From Prevotellaceae bacterium HUN156 (GTDB taxonomy: Bacteria > Bacteroidota > Bacteroidia > Bacteroidales > Bacteroidaceae): 64,000 nt of DNA. The DNA is taken from positions 1-64,000 of the forward strand of contig FPIT01000012.1 of the NCBI GenBank assembly GCA_900119285.1, given 5' to 3'. The number at the start of each line of letters is the position of its first letter. The first letter of the stretch is position 1. Below are positions 41,624 through 49,721 of this stretch, one piece after another. Both the position numbers and the translations under genes were made by a program. The notes below the pieces were generated by a model. It saw only the letters and a list, made by a program, of their open reading frames with translations, was not told where the DNA came from and ran no database searches.

Positions 41624-43837
41624 ATGACAGACAAACTGGATTTCACCATAGAGGAGAAGAAAGAGATACAGCTTTTGTATCACAAGATTCGTGAGCAGAT
41701 TGCGCCTTCTCTACACGAGGGCGACGAGGAAAAGCTATGCCATCACATTATGGAAACTGCCGAGCAGCGTCAATCACAGCGCAACATATTCGGACTAAAC
41801 CCTATCCTACTCTCTTTTCAAACAGCCTTATTGGTGGTTGAAGAGATTGGCTTACGCCGCGACAGTGTGTTGGCAGTATTGTTGCGTCCCAACGTAGAAG
41901 AAGGTTTGCTGACCATCGAGGAAGTGCGCGAACAGTTTGGCGAAAGCATTGCCCGCATACTTCATGGTTTGCAGCGCATCCAGAATCTGTATCAAAAGAA
42001 TCCCGTTGTAGAGTCAGAGAACTTCCGCAACCTGCTATTATCGTTTGCTGAGGACATGCGTGTCATCTTGATTATGATTGCCGACAGAGTTAATCTGATG
42101 CGACAGATTAGAGACATCACCTTAGAGGGTCCTAAGCACGAAGTCAGTCAGGAGGCAGCCTACCTCTATGCTCCTTTGGCTCACAAATTGGGTCTATATA
42201 AGTTAAAGAGCGAACTGGAAGATCTGTCTCTGAAATATTTGGAGCACGACGCCTACTATCATATTAAGGATAAGTTGAGCGAGACCAAGAAGAGTCGCGA
42301 TGCTTATATCGAAAACTTTATCAAGCCTGTATCAGAGCGACTGACGGAGGCAGGATTAAAGTTCCATATCAAAGGACGTACCAAGTCGATACACAGCATC
42401 TGGCAGAAGATGAAGAAGCAGAAGTGCGAGTTTGAGGGTGTCTATGACCTCTTTGCCATCCGCATCATCATCGATAGTCCTATGGAGAAAGAAAAGATGC
42501 AGTGCTGGCAGGCCTTTGCACTGATTACAAGCATGTATCAGCCTAACCCCAAGCGTTTGCGCGACTGGCTGAGTGTGCCTAAATCGAATGGTTACGAGAG
42601 CTTGCATATCACCGTATTAGGTCCTGAACAGAAATGGGTTGAAGTACAGATTCGTACTGACCGCATGGATGAGATTGCCGAACGCGGTGTGGCTGCCCAC
42701 TGGCGCTATAAAGGTGTGAAGAGTGAATCCGGATTGGATGAATGGCTCACCAATATCCGTACCATGCTAGAGACGAGCGATGGCATGGAGGCAATGGATC
42801 AGTTTAAGATGGACCTCTATGAAGACGAGGTATTTGTATTCACTCCCAAGGGCGACTTGTTTAAATTCCCCAAGGGTGCTACTGTACTCGACTTCGCCTA
42901 CCATATCCATTCTAAGATTGGTAATGCCTGCACAGGTGCACGCATCAATGGAAAGGCTGTGACCATCCGTCAAGCACTACAGAGTGGTGACCAAGTGGAG
43001 ATTATGACGGGAACCAACCAGAAACCCAAGCAAGACTGGTTGAACATTGCCCAGACATCACGTGCTCGTTCTAAGATACGTCTGGCACTGAAAGAGACAC
43101 AAGTCAAGGAAGGCCTCTTTGCCAAGGAGATGTTGGAACGTAAGTTCAAGAATCGTAAGTTGGAGATGGACGACAGCATTATGCAGTTGCTCATCCGCAA
43201 GCTCGGTTTCAAGGAGGTGAGTGACTTCTATCGTCAGGTTGCCAACGGAGAGTTAGACCCTGCCATCATCATTGAGAAGTATATCTCCTTGCAACAAGAC
43301 GACCAACCCGTAACGGGTAATAATGTTGCTGAGAGTGCTGCCAACTTCGTGCTTGATGACTCTAAAGCATCACCCATAGCTCATGGTTCAGACGACGTAT
43401 TGGTCATTGATCGCAACCTGAAAGGTATCGACTATCAGTTGGCACGCTGTTGCCAGCCCATCTACGGCGATGCTGTCTTCGGTTTTGTGACTGTCAATGG
43501 CGGTATCAAGATTCACCGTCAAGATTGTCCCAACGCAGCAGAGCTTAAGAAACGCTTTGGTTATCGTATTGTCAAGGCAAAATGGAGTGGCAAAGGTGCG
43601 TCACAATATACCATCACCCTACGCATCATCGGCAACGATGATATCGGTATAGTCAACAACCTTACCAATATCATCTCGCGCGATGAGAAACTTGTATTGC
43701 GTAGCATCAATATTGACTCTCACGACGGATTGTTCAGCGGAAACCTGACCATCATGATTGATGACAACACCCGTCTGGAGGCATTATTAAAAAAGCTTCG
43801 CACCGTAAGGGGTGTGAAACAGGTAGAGCGCATCTAG
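41624..43837 (+). CDS. RelA/SpoT homolog with degraded hydrolase site (737 aa)
   Basis: Stringent-response (p)ppGpp enzyme. Order: HD-type hydrolase domain (about 35-190), synthetase domain (about 225-360, with GRTKSIHSIWQKMKKQ and FAIRII), TGS (about 400-465, FVFTPKGDLFKFPKGATVLDFAY), helical and Cys-rich region, and ACT (about 660-735). The hydrolase HD pair and ED motif read LLRPNVEEG instead of the usual LLHDVVEDT, so hydrolysis is probably lost while synthesis looks intact. Such a protein acts like RelA and needs a separate hydrolase elsewhere in the genome. Confidence 0.9.
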   Translation: MTDKLDFTIEEKKEIQLLYHKIREQIAPSLHEGDEEKLCHHIMETAEQRQSQRNIFGLNPILLSFQTALLVVEEIGLRRDSVLAVLLRPNVEEGLLTIEEVREQFGESIARILHGLQRIQNLYQKNPVVESENFRNLLLSFAEDMRVILIMIADRVNLMRQIRDITLEGPKHEVSQEAAYLYAPLAHKLGLYKLKSELEDLSLKYLEHDAYYHIKDKLSETKKSRDAYIENFIKPVSERLTEAGLKFHIKGRTKSIHSIWQKMKKQKCEFEGVYDLFAIRIIIDSPMEKEKMQCWQAFALITSMYQPNPKRLRDWLSVPKSNGYESLHITVLGPEQKWVEVQIRTDRMDEIAERGVAAHWRYKGVKSESGLDEWLTNIRTMLETSDGMEAMDQFKMDLYEDEVFVFTPKGDLFKFPKGATVLDFAYHIHSKIGNACTGARINGKAVTIRQALQSGDQVEIMTGTNQKPKQDWLNIAQTSRARSKIRLALKETQVKEGLFAKEMLERKFKNRKLEMDDSIMQLLIRKLGFKEVSDFYRQVANGELDPAIIIEKYISLQQDDQPVTGNNVAESAANFVLDDSKASPIAHGSDDVLVIDRNLKGIDYQLARCCQPIYGDAVFGFVTVNGGIKIHRQDCPNAAELKKRFGYRIVKAKWSGKGASQYTITLRIIGNDDIGIVNNLTNIISRDEKLVLRSINIDSHDGLFSGNLTIMIDDNTRLEALLKKLRTVRGVKQVERI

Positions 43838-44178
43838 TTTTCCTTGAAGGCTACGACACCTTCGAAATCCGGATTCATATAGAACGTGGTACTGCAAGTA
43901 TCATCGTTCAATAAGTATTTGGCTCTAAGAAGTATCAGCATCTTGCTGGTACGCTTTTGGAATGTCATGTTTTTACCCGCACTTGCTTGCAACACGCTAA
44001 TGAGTGAGTCGCTGATGGCATTGGTAGAGTCCACATCTGAGAATTCCAGATAGCTCACCTCACCACGCGGATAAGTATCCATAAAGTCTTTCACCACAGA
44101 TTTAGCCTTCTGTTGCTGTCCGCACGAAGCGAACAGCAACAGGGCTACACCTATTATAATATATACACTATGTTTCAT
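43834..44178 (-). CDS. Small lipoprotein of unknown function (114 aa)
   Basis: Signal peptide with lipobox LLFASC (Cys19) followed by GQQQKAKSVVKDFMDTYP. The remainder is a small mixed domain with no motif I recognise. It lies 6 nt downstream of pepD and overlaps the end of the convergent relA homolog by 4 nt. Probably anchored in the outer membrane. Confidence 0.7.
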   Translation of the reverse strand: MKHSVYIIIGVALLLFASCGQQQKAKSVVKDFMDTYPRGEVSYLEFSDVDSTNAISDSLISVLQASAGKNMTFQKRTSKMLILLRAKYLLNDDTCSTTFYMNPDFEGVVAFKEN

Positions 44179-44184
44179 TCAAGA

Positions 44185-45645
44185 TTATTTCTGGGGAATG
44201 TTCTTCAGCACGTCAAGCAGATGATCCCATACCATCTGAACAGTAGGAATCAGCAAACGCTCCTCAGGAGTATGAACGAAACGCAGTGTAGGACCGAAGG
44301 ATACCATATCAAGGTTAGGATAACGCTCTGAGAAGAGACCACACTCCAAACCAGCGTGAATACCACGAACGATAGGTTCCTTACCGAAGAGCTTTACGTA
44401 AGAGTCTTTCACAATCTTCTGCAATTCGCTATTTGAGCGCATCTTCCATGCAGGATAGCCATCAGAGTGTTTCACCTCAGCACCAGCCAGAGAGAAGCAA
44501 GCACCGATAGTAGCGCACATATTATCGAGATTAGACATTACGTTTGAGCGCTGAGAAGAAACAATCGTAATCTGTGTATCAGCAGTCTCGATGCTGGCAA
44601 TATTACTTGAAGTCTCTACCATACCGTTCAGCGCGGGATCCTGACAGATAGCATAGATACCATTATCTACTGCCTGCAAAGCATAAACGAAGTTGCGAGC
44701 TACGCCAGCCTCAATCACAGGCTCAGCGTCAGTGCTCTCCATAGCCCATACCATCTGTGTATCAGTTACATGGAACTCCTCTTCTACGTCAGAAGCAAAC
44801 ACATTCCAGTCGGCCTTCACATTCTCTTTCACGTCATTGGGAACAGCAATCACAAACATACCATCGCGAGGAATAGCGTTGTGCATCTTACCACTATTGA
44901 ACTGTGCCAAGCGAACACCCTCGTAGCGGTTCATGGTCTGGAACAAGAAGCGTCCCAGCAACTTAATAGCGTTAGCACGCTGTTTGTTGATATCATCACC
45001 AGAGTGACCACCTACGAGTCCCTTCAGCTGACCACGCATAAAGAACAAACCTGCGGGAGTAGCCTCCTTCTTGAAGTTGAACTTTGCAGTAGTGTTACGA
45101 CCGCCAGCGCAAGAAACGAAGATTTCGCCTTCATCCTCAGAGTCGAGGTTGATGAGATAGTCGCCAGTCATGAAGCCAGCCTTCATACCTTCAGCACCCG
45201 TCAGACCAGTCTCTTCATCGCGAGTGAATACACACTCAATAGGACCATGTTCGATGTCATTGCTGTCGAGCACTGCCAGCTCCATAGCACAACCGATACC
45301 ATCGTCGGCACCAAGTGTAGTACCCTCAGCTGTCAGCCACTCGCCATCGATATATGTCTTAATAGCGTCAGTATCAAAGTTAAACTCTACATCTACCAGT
45401 TTGTCACACACCATATCCATGTGACTCTGCAGAATCACCGTCTTGCGGTTTTCCATGCCCTTAGTAGCACCCTTACGGATGATGACATTACCCGTTTCGT
45501 CAACCTTCGTTTCAAGTCCACGACTCTCACCCCAGTTTTTCAGATACTCAATCATCTTCTCTTCACGCTTTGAAGGACGTGGAATTTCGTTAATCTTCGC
45601 AAATTGTTCAAAGACCGCAGCCGGTTTTAACTCACTTTTATTCAT
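44185..45645 (-). CDS. pepD: Aminoacyl-histidine dipeptidase (PepD-type, M20 family)
   Basis: Zinc dipeptidase that cleaves Xaa-His and other dipeptides. Metal ligands are visible: LQSHMDMV (His, Asp), LGADDGIG (bridging Asp), TRDEETGLTGAEG (catalytic and ligand Glu), INLDSEDEGE (Asp). A lid domain lies between about 185 and 395, followed by HAGLECGLF with the final His/Glu. 486 residues, normal for the family. No signal peptide, so cytoplasmic. Confidence 0.93.
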   Translation of the reverse strand: MNKSELKPAAVFEQFAKINEIPRPSKREEKMIEYLKNWGESRGLETKVDETGNVIIRKGATKGMENRKTVILQSHMDMVCDKLVDVEFNFDTDAIKTYIDGEWLTAEGTTLGADDGIGCAMELAVLDSNDIEHGPIECVFTRDEETGLTGAEGMKAGFMTGDYLINLDSEDEGEIFVSCAGGRNTTAKFNFKKEATPAGLFFMRGQLKGLVGGHSGDDINKQRANAIKLLGRFLFQTMNRYEGVRLAQFNSGKMHNAIPRDGMFVIAVPNDVKENVKADWNVFASDVEEEFHVTDTQMVWAMESTDAEPVIEAGVARNFVYALQAVDNGIYAICQDPALNGMVETSSNIASIETADTQITIVSSQRSNVMSNLDNMCATIGACFSLAGAEVKHSDGYPAWKMRSNSELQKIVKDSYVKLFGKEPIVRGIHAGLECGLFSERYPNLDMVSFGPTLRFVHTPEERLLIPTVQMVWDHLLDVLKNIPQK

Positions 45646-45705
45646 ATTTAATGTTTATTTTAATGTTTAATTATTACTATTTAATCTTTTATTCGTAACT
45701 TTGCA

Positions 45706-45713
45706 GTCGCAAA
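45706..45713 (+). promoter_or_regulatory. -7 element of small membrane protein gene
   Basis: TAACTTTG, 11 nt before ATG 45725. Faces away from the pepD element 6 bp further on, so the two promoters overlap. Confidence 0.5.
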
Positions 45714-45719
45714 ATTAAT

Positions 45720-45727
45720 CATTTATG
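45720..45727 (-). promoter_or_regulatory. -7 element of pepD
   Basis: TAATTTTG on the minus strand, 74 nt before the pepD ATG; its -33 region would lie within the divergent gene. Confidence 0.45.
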
Positions 45728-45937
45728 ATGAAAATACTGCTATTGACCACGTTAATAATTGCTATAGGCATGTTATTTTTCTTAGTGAAAGTACTTTCAC
45801 ACAAGAATGGTAGCTTCTCGTCACAGCATATTCACGACAGTCAGGCCATGAAAGACCGTGGCATTCACTGCGTGATGGACCAAGATCGCGAGATGCGAAG
45901 AAAGAGCAAATTCGCGGTTAGCGAGAAATCAAAATAG
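45725..45937 (+). CDS. Small single-pass membrane protein (70 aa)
   Basis: One N-terminal membrane helix (about 3-24), then a short hydrophilic tail with SSQHIHDSQAMKDRGIHCVMDQDREMRRK. The His-x-His...Arg-Gly-Ile-x-Cys pattern recalls a short conserved tail in small Bacteroidales membrane proteins of unknown function. ATG 45728 is an alternative. The gene has its own promoter element and lies 60 nt before the OmpH-like gene. Confidence 0.6.
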   Translation: MMKILLLTTLIIAIGMLFFLVKVLSHKNGSFSSQHIHDSQAMKDRGIHCVMDQDREMRRKSKFAVSEKSK

Positions 45938-45997
45938 CGATATCACGTGATAACGACATTACGAAATAACGAAAAATATTAAAATAAGAAGAAAACA

Positions 45998-46612
45998 ATG
46001 AAAAAGTACATGTTTCTGGCCGCTGCTGCCGTAGTAGCACTGGCATCTTGCAACAATGCAAGCCCTAAGATGGACGAACAGCCTGCTGCAGCTGCTGCAG
46101 GAGAAAGCACTGGTAACCTAAAAATCGCTTATGTAGAAGTTGACTCACTGATGACTCAGTATGAGTTCTGCAAGGAGTTCACTCTCGTACTGCAGAAGAA
46201 GAGCACCAATGCCCGCAATACTGTAAACGCAAAAGGTCAGGCTTTGCAGAATGCTGCTGCCAATTTCCAGCAGAAGTTGCAGAACAATGGTTTCACCAGT
46301 CGTGAGCAGGCTGAGAGCCAGCAGGCAGCTATCCAGCGCCAGCAGCAGAGCCTTCAGGAGCTGTCAGCTCGTTTAGAGAATGAATTGGCTTCTGAGACCA
46401 ACAAGTATAACGAAGCACTGCGCGACTCACTGCAGCACTTCCTCGCAGCATATAATAAGGATAAGAAGTACGACCTGATTCTCACCAAGCAGGGCGACAA
46501 CATTCTGTACGCTGCTAAGCGCTTCGACATTACCAATGATGTCATCAATGGTCTGAACAAGCGCTACAAGTCTACTCTGAAGAACGAGACAAAGAAAGAG
46601 GAGAAGAAATAA
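45998..46612 (+). CDS. OmpH/Skp-family periplasmic chaperone-like lipoprotein (204 aa)
   Basis: Lipobox VALASC (Cys19) after a signal peptide, an Ala-rich spacer, then KIAYVEVDSLMTQYEFCKEF, the start of OmpH/Skp domains, followed by a long Gln/Ala/Lys-rich coiled coil (about 65-160) and a short C-terminal strand part (YDLILTKQGDNILYAAKRFDIT). Skp-type proteins hold unfolded outer membrane proteins in the periplasm. A lipid anchor is common for the Bacteroidetes versions. Confidence 0.88.
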   Translation: MKKYMFLAAAAVVALASCNNASPKMDEQPAAAAAGESTGNLKIAYVEVDSLMTQYEFCKEFTLVLQKKSTNARNTVNAKGQALQNAAANFQQKLQNNGFTSREQAESQQAAIQRQQQSLQELSARLENELASETNKYNEALRDSLQHFLAAYNKDKKYDLILTKQGDNILYAAKRFDITNDVINGLNKRYKSTLKNETKKEEKK

Positions 46613-46653
46613 ACCCTTCTCTCTCCCCTCTCTAAAAGGAAGGGGCACACTAT

Positions 46654-48033
46654 ATGGATATACAGCAGATACTCAATAAGCTTGGTATCTCCGAGCTAAA
46701 CGAAATGCAACAACACGCCGCCGAAGCCATCTTAGGCTCCGACGGTGATGTTGTTTTACTATCCCCCACTGGCACAGGTAAAACACTTGCCTATCTCCTA
46801 CCCCTTGTCCAACTCATCAATGATCAATGTTCAATGACCAATGATCAATGGCCAATGGCCTTAGTCATCACTCCAGGTCGTGAGTTGGCATTGCAGTCTG
46901 CTCAAGTATTAAAGAGTATGGGTTGCGGACTGAGAGGCATGAGTGTCTATGGCGGTCGTGCTGCGATGGACGAGCATCGTAAATTAAAAGAGGTAAAGCC
47001 ACAGATCATATTCGGTACACCCGGTCGACTGAACGATCATCTCGACAAGGACAACATCTCTCGCTATGGCATTCGCTATCTCATCATCGATGAGTTCGAT
47101 AAGTGTCTGGAGATGGGGTTCCAAGCAGAGATGGAGAAACTCATCAATAGTCTGCCAGGATTGCAGCGCCGTATTCTCTTGTCAGCTACCAATACCGAAG
47201 AGATTCCGCAGTTTGTTAATATGTCGAAGAAAGGAACGCTTATCGACTTCCTTCCTGAAGACGAACAGACCTCAGAGCGCATCACCCTCTACGAGGTACA
47301 CAGTCCACAGAAAGACAAACTCGAGACGCTGCGCCAACTGCTATTGAGCTTTGGCAACGAGAGTAGCATTGTATTCCTCAACTATCGTGAATCAGTAGAG
47401 CGTGTAGACAATTATCTGCGCGAACAAGGTTTTGTAACCAGTCGCTTTCATGGTGGACTGGAACAGCGCCAGCGCGAAGATGCCCTCTATCGTTTCAGCA
47501 ACGGCTCTGCCAATGTGCTTGTGAGCACCGACTTAGCATCTCGTGGTCTCGACTTTCCCGACATTCAGAACATCATCCACTATCATCTGCCCGAAAGCGA
47601 AGATGGCTACATTCATCGTGTAGGCCGCACAGCTCGCTGGGATAAGCAAGGTCGTGCCTTCTTTATTCTCGGACCAGAGGAGCAAATTCCAGAGTTTGTC
47701 ATTGACCATTCACCATTGAACATTGAACATTATGAGCCCACCCTGAAAATGGTCAATGGTCAATCGTCAATGGTCAATAATCTTACGCCTGCACTTCCCA
47801 AGATGGCAACCCTCTATATCGGCAAGGGAAAGAAGGATAAGATTTCAAAGGGCGACATAGTGGGATTCCTTTGCAAATCGGGTGGCCTGCGTTCCGATGA
47901 AATTGGTCGCATTGATGTCAAAGACCGCTATGCTTATGTAGCCGTAAAACGAGAAAAAGTGCGCCAAGTATTGCGCGAAACTCGTGGCGAAAAGATAAAA
48001 GGAATTAAGACTATTGTCGAAGAGGTGAGATAA
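46654..48033 (+). CDS. DbpA-like DEAD-box RNA helicase (459 aa)
   Basis: Motifs: Walker A SPTGTGKTLAY, TPGREL, TPGRLNDH, DEFDK in place of DEAD, SATNTEE, STDLASRGLD and HRVGRTARW. The last 75 residues (ATLYIGKGKKDKISKGDIVGFLCKSGG...) form a DbpA-type RNA-binding domain, which targets 23S rRNA in E. coli. Two stretches are coded by the ATTGACCATTGAACATT intergenic repeat: LINDQCSMTNDQWPMAL (46816-46859) and a linker of about 30 residues before the RNA-binding domain (47703-47785). Both keep the frame. Confidence 0.87.
   Translation: MDIQQILNKLGISELNEMQQHAAEAILGSDGDVVLLSPTGTGKTLAYLLPLVQLINDQCSMTNDQWPMALVITPGRELALQSAQVLKSMGCGLRGMSVYGGRAAMDEHRKLKEVKPQIIFGTPGRLNDHLDKDNISRYGIRYLIIDEFDKCLEMGFQAEMEKLINSLPGLQRRILLSATNTEEIPQFVNMSKKGTLIDFLPEDEQTSERITLYEVHSPQKDKLETLRQLLLSFGNESSIVFLNYRESVERVDNYLREQGFVTSRFHGGLEQRQREDALYRFSNGSANVLVSTDLASRGLDFPDIQNIIHYHLPESEDGYIHRVGRTARWDKQGRAFFILGPEEQIPEFVIDHSPLNIEHYEPTLKMVNGQSSMVNNLTPALPKMATLYIGKGKKDKISKGDIVGFLCKSGGLRSDEIGRIDVKDRYAYVAVKREKVRQVLRETRGEKIKGIKTIVEEVR
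46816..46859 (+). repeat. TCAATGACCAATG-type repeat inside dbpA-like gene (copy 1)
   Basis: Tandem ATGATCAATGTTCAATGACC and ATGATCAATGGCCAATGG, read in frame between Walker A and the next motif. Confidence 0.65.
47703..47785 (+). repeat. TCAATGACCAATG-type repeat inside dbpA-like gene (copy 2)
   Basis: GACCATTCACCATTGAACAT in one orientation, then about 30 bp later GGTCAATGGTCAATCGTCAA in the other: an inverted pair in the inter-domain linker, like the pair that flanks the S23 cassette. Confidence 0.65.
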
Positions 48034-48097
48034 TTGTAAGGTGGAGTTGACAAAATGCAAACAAAAGTACATAATTTGCTTAATTTATGCTCAAATA

Positions 48098-48228
48098 TTT
48101 GCCCAATTAAAATAAAAAGTGTAATTTCGCACCGCAAAAGATAATACATCTAGAGTCTCACCATGAGACGCCTATCATGTAGAGATTAAATAATCATTGA
48201 TATAAACTTTTAAATTAGACATTCAAAA
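48098..48228 (+). promoter_or_regulatory. serC promoter and leader
   Basis: TTTG at 48098-48101 and TAATTTCG at 48122-48129 (one mismatch to the -7 consensus; 20-bp gap). The leader of about 95 nt contains GTCTC-ACCAT-GAGAC (about 48155-48169), enclosed by a weaker TACAT/ATGTA pairing. No known riboswitch was recognised. Confidence 0.5.
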
Positions 48229-49296
48229 ATGAAGAAGTACAACTTTAATGCAGGTCCCTCAATGCTTCCCCGCGAGGTGATTGAGGCCACCGCCAAACAG
48301 TGTTTAGACTTCAATGGTTCTGGTCTTTCTCTGATGGAGATCAGCCATCGTGCAAAGGACTTCCAGCCCGTAGTTGACGAGGCCGTTGCGCTTGTCAAGG
48401 AGCTGCTCGACATTCCTGAGGGCTATTCCGTAATCTTCCTTGGTGGTGGTGCCAGTCTTGAATTCTGTATGATTCCTTACAACTTCCTGGTAAAGAAGGC
48501 TGCTTACCTGAACACTGGTGTTTGGGCAAAGAAGGCTATGAAGGAAGCCAAGCTGTTTGGTGAGGTTGTTGAGGTAGCTTCTTCAGCTGATTCAAACTAT
48601 ACCTTCATTCCTAAGGACTTCACTGTTCCTGCTGATGCTGACTATCTGCACATCACAACAAACAATACCATCTATGGTACTGAGATTCGCAAGGACCTCG
48701 ATGTTAACGTTCCTCTGATTGCCGATATGTCTTCAGATATCTTCAGCCGTCCCGTTGACGTGAAGAAGTACGACGCCATCTATGCTGGTGCTCAGAAGAA
48801 CCTCGCTATGGCTGGTGTAACTATCGTCATTGTTAAGGACGACGCTCTGGGCAAGGCTCCTCGTGAGATTCCTACCATGCTCGACTATCGCACTCACGTT
48901 TCTAAGGGTTCTATGTTCAACACTCCTCCTGTAGTGCCCATCTACTGCGCTCTCGAGAACCTGCGCTGGATTAAGAAGCAGGGCGGTGTTGAAGCTATGG
49001 ACAAGCTGGCTAAGCAGCGTGCAGAGATTGTATACGGTGAGATTGACCGCAACAAGATGTTCCGTGGTACAGCCGTTGCTGAGGACCGTTCACTGATGAA
49101 CCTCTGCTTCGTAATGGCTGACGAGTACAAGGAGTTGGAGAAAGACTTCCTCGACTTCGCTACCTCTAAGGGTATGGTTGGTGTTAAGGGTCACCGCGAT
49201 GTTGGTGGTTTCCGTGCTTCTTGCTACAATGCTCAGACCATCGAAGGTGTTAACGCCCTCGTTGCTTGCATGAAGGAATTTGAGAGTAATCATTGA
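48229..49296 (+). CDS. serC: Phosphoserine aminotransferase
   Basis: Serine synthesis, second step: 3-phosphohydroxypyruvate to phosphoserine, PLP-dependent. 355 residues. N-terminal [14 protein letters not shown] is the family signature; GGGASLEF binds PLP phosphate; [10 protein letters not shown] holds the Schiff-base Lys (about 190); [13 protein letters not shown] is the C-terminal substrate loop. The stop codon lies inside the ATTGACCATTG repeat that begins the S23 cassette, so the cassette edge may have reset the last codon or two (SNH). Confidence 0.95.
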   Translation: MKKYNFNAGPSMLPREVIEATAKQCLDFNGSGLSLMEISHRAKDFQPVVDEAVALVKELLDIPEGYSVIFLGGGASLEFCMIPYNFLVKKAAYLNTGVWAKKAMKEAKLFGEVVEVASSADSNYTFIPKDFTVPADADYLHITTNNTIYGTEIRKDLDVNVPLIADMSSDIFSRPVDVKKYDAIYAGAQKNLAMAGVTIVIVKDDALGKAPREIPTMLDYRTHVSKGSMFNTPPVVPIYCALENLRWIKKQGGVEAMDKLAKQRAEIVYGEIDRNKMFRGTAVAEDRSLMNLCFVMADEYKELEKDFLDFATSKGMVGVKGHRDVGGFRASCYNAQTIEGVNALVACMKEFESNH

Positions 49297-49323
49297 CCAT
49301 TGTTCATTGACCATTGACCATTA
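49291..49323 (+). repeat. Left terminal repeat of S23 cassette
   Basis: CATTGACCATTGTTCATTGA followed by CCATTGACCATTA. The inner 19 bp, CATTGACCATTGACCATTA (49305-49323), are the exact reverse complement of 49683-49701. Confidence 0.8.
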
Positions 49324-49685
49324 TGAAGGCGGATAATCAAGTATTAATTGATAGTAAGGCTTTTGCACTACGAATAATCCGTCTTTATAAGTACTTGAAA
49401 GAAGACAAACAAGTATATGTATTGTCTAAACAAGTTCTCCGAAGTGGCACTAGTATAGGGGCAAATATTCGAGAGAGTGTCAATGCTCAAAGTCGAATGG
49501 ATTTTGTTAACAAATTAAACATTGCTCTAAAGGAAGCAAACGAAACTGAATATTGGCTAGAGCTGTTACATGAGTCAGACGTAATAGACGACAAACAATT
49601 TGAATCTATTTATAATGATTGTGGTAAAATCGCAGCTACTCTGACAAAAATCATCAAGACGACCAAAACGGAAGCGAAAGATTAA
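49323..49685 (+). CDS. Four-helix-bundle protein, S23/IVP type (120 aa)
   Basis: All-helical protein with the family pattern: FALRIIRLYKYL, LSKQVLRSGTSIGANIRESVNAQSRMDFVNKLNIALKEANETEYWLELL, then a C-terminal helix. This family was first found in 23S rRNA intervening sequences, and its relatives include the Avd accessory protein of diversity-generating retroelements; the function of stand-alone copies is not settled. Here the gene splits serC from serA and is bounded by 19-bp perfect inverted repeats. Its AT content and codon use differ visibly from both neighbours. ATG 49323 was chosen because it follows the repeat; 49314 (MTIMK) is inside it. Confidence 0.85.
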   Translation: MKADNQVLIDSKAFALRIIRLYKYLKEDKQVYVLSKQVLRSGTSIGANIRESVNAQSRMDFVNKLNIALKEANETEYWLELLHESDVIDDKQFESIYNDCGKIAATLTKIIKTTKTEAKD

Positions 49686-49715
49686 TGGTCAATGGTCAAT
49701 GTTCAATGTTCAATA
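49683..49715 (-). repeat. Right terminal repeat of S23 cassette
   Basis: TAATGGTCAATGGTCAATG (49683-49701) matches the left repeat in reverse; further TTCAATGTTCAAT follows to 49715. It includes the S23 stop codon. Confidence 0.8.
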
Positions 49716-49721
49716 AACAAC

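Noticed and set aside
48130..48228. Riboswitch upstream of serC
   Set aside because: Only short hairpins are visible and no known riboswitch core was recognised; kept as a leader only.
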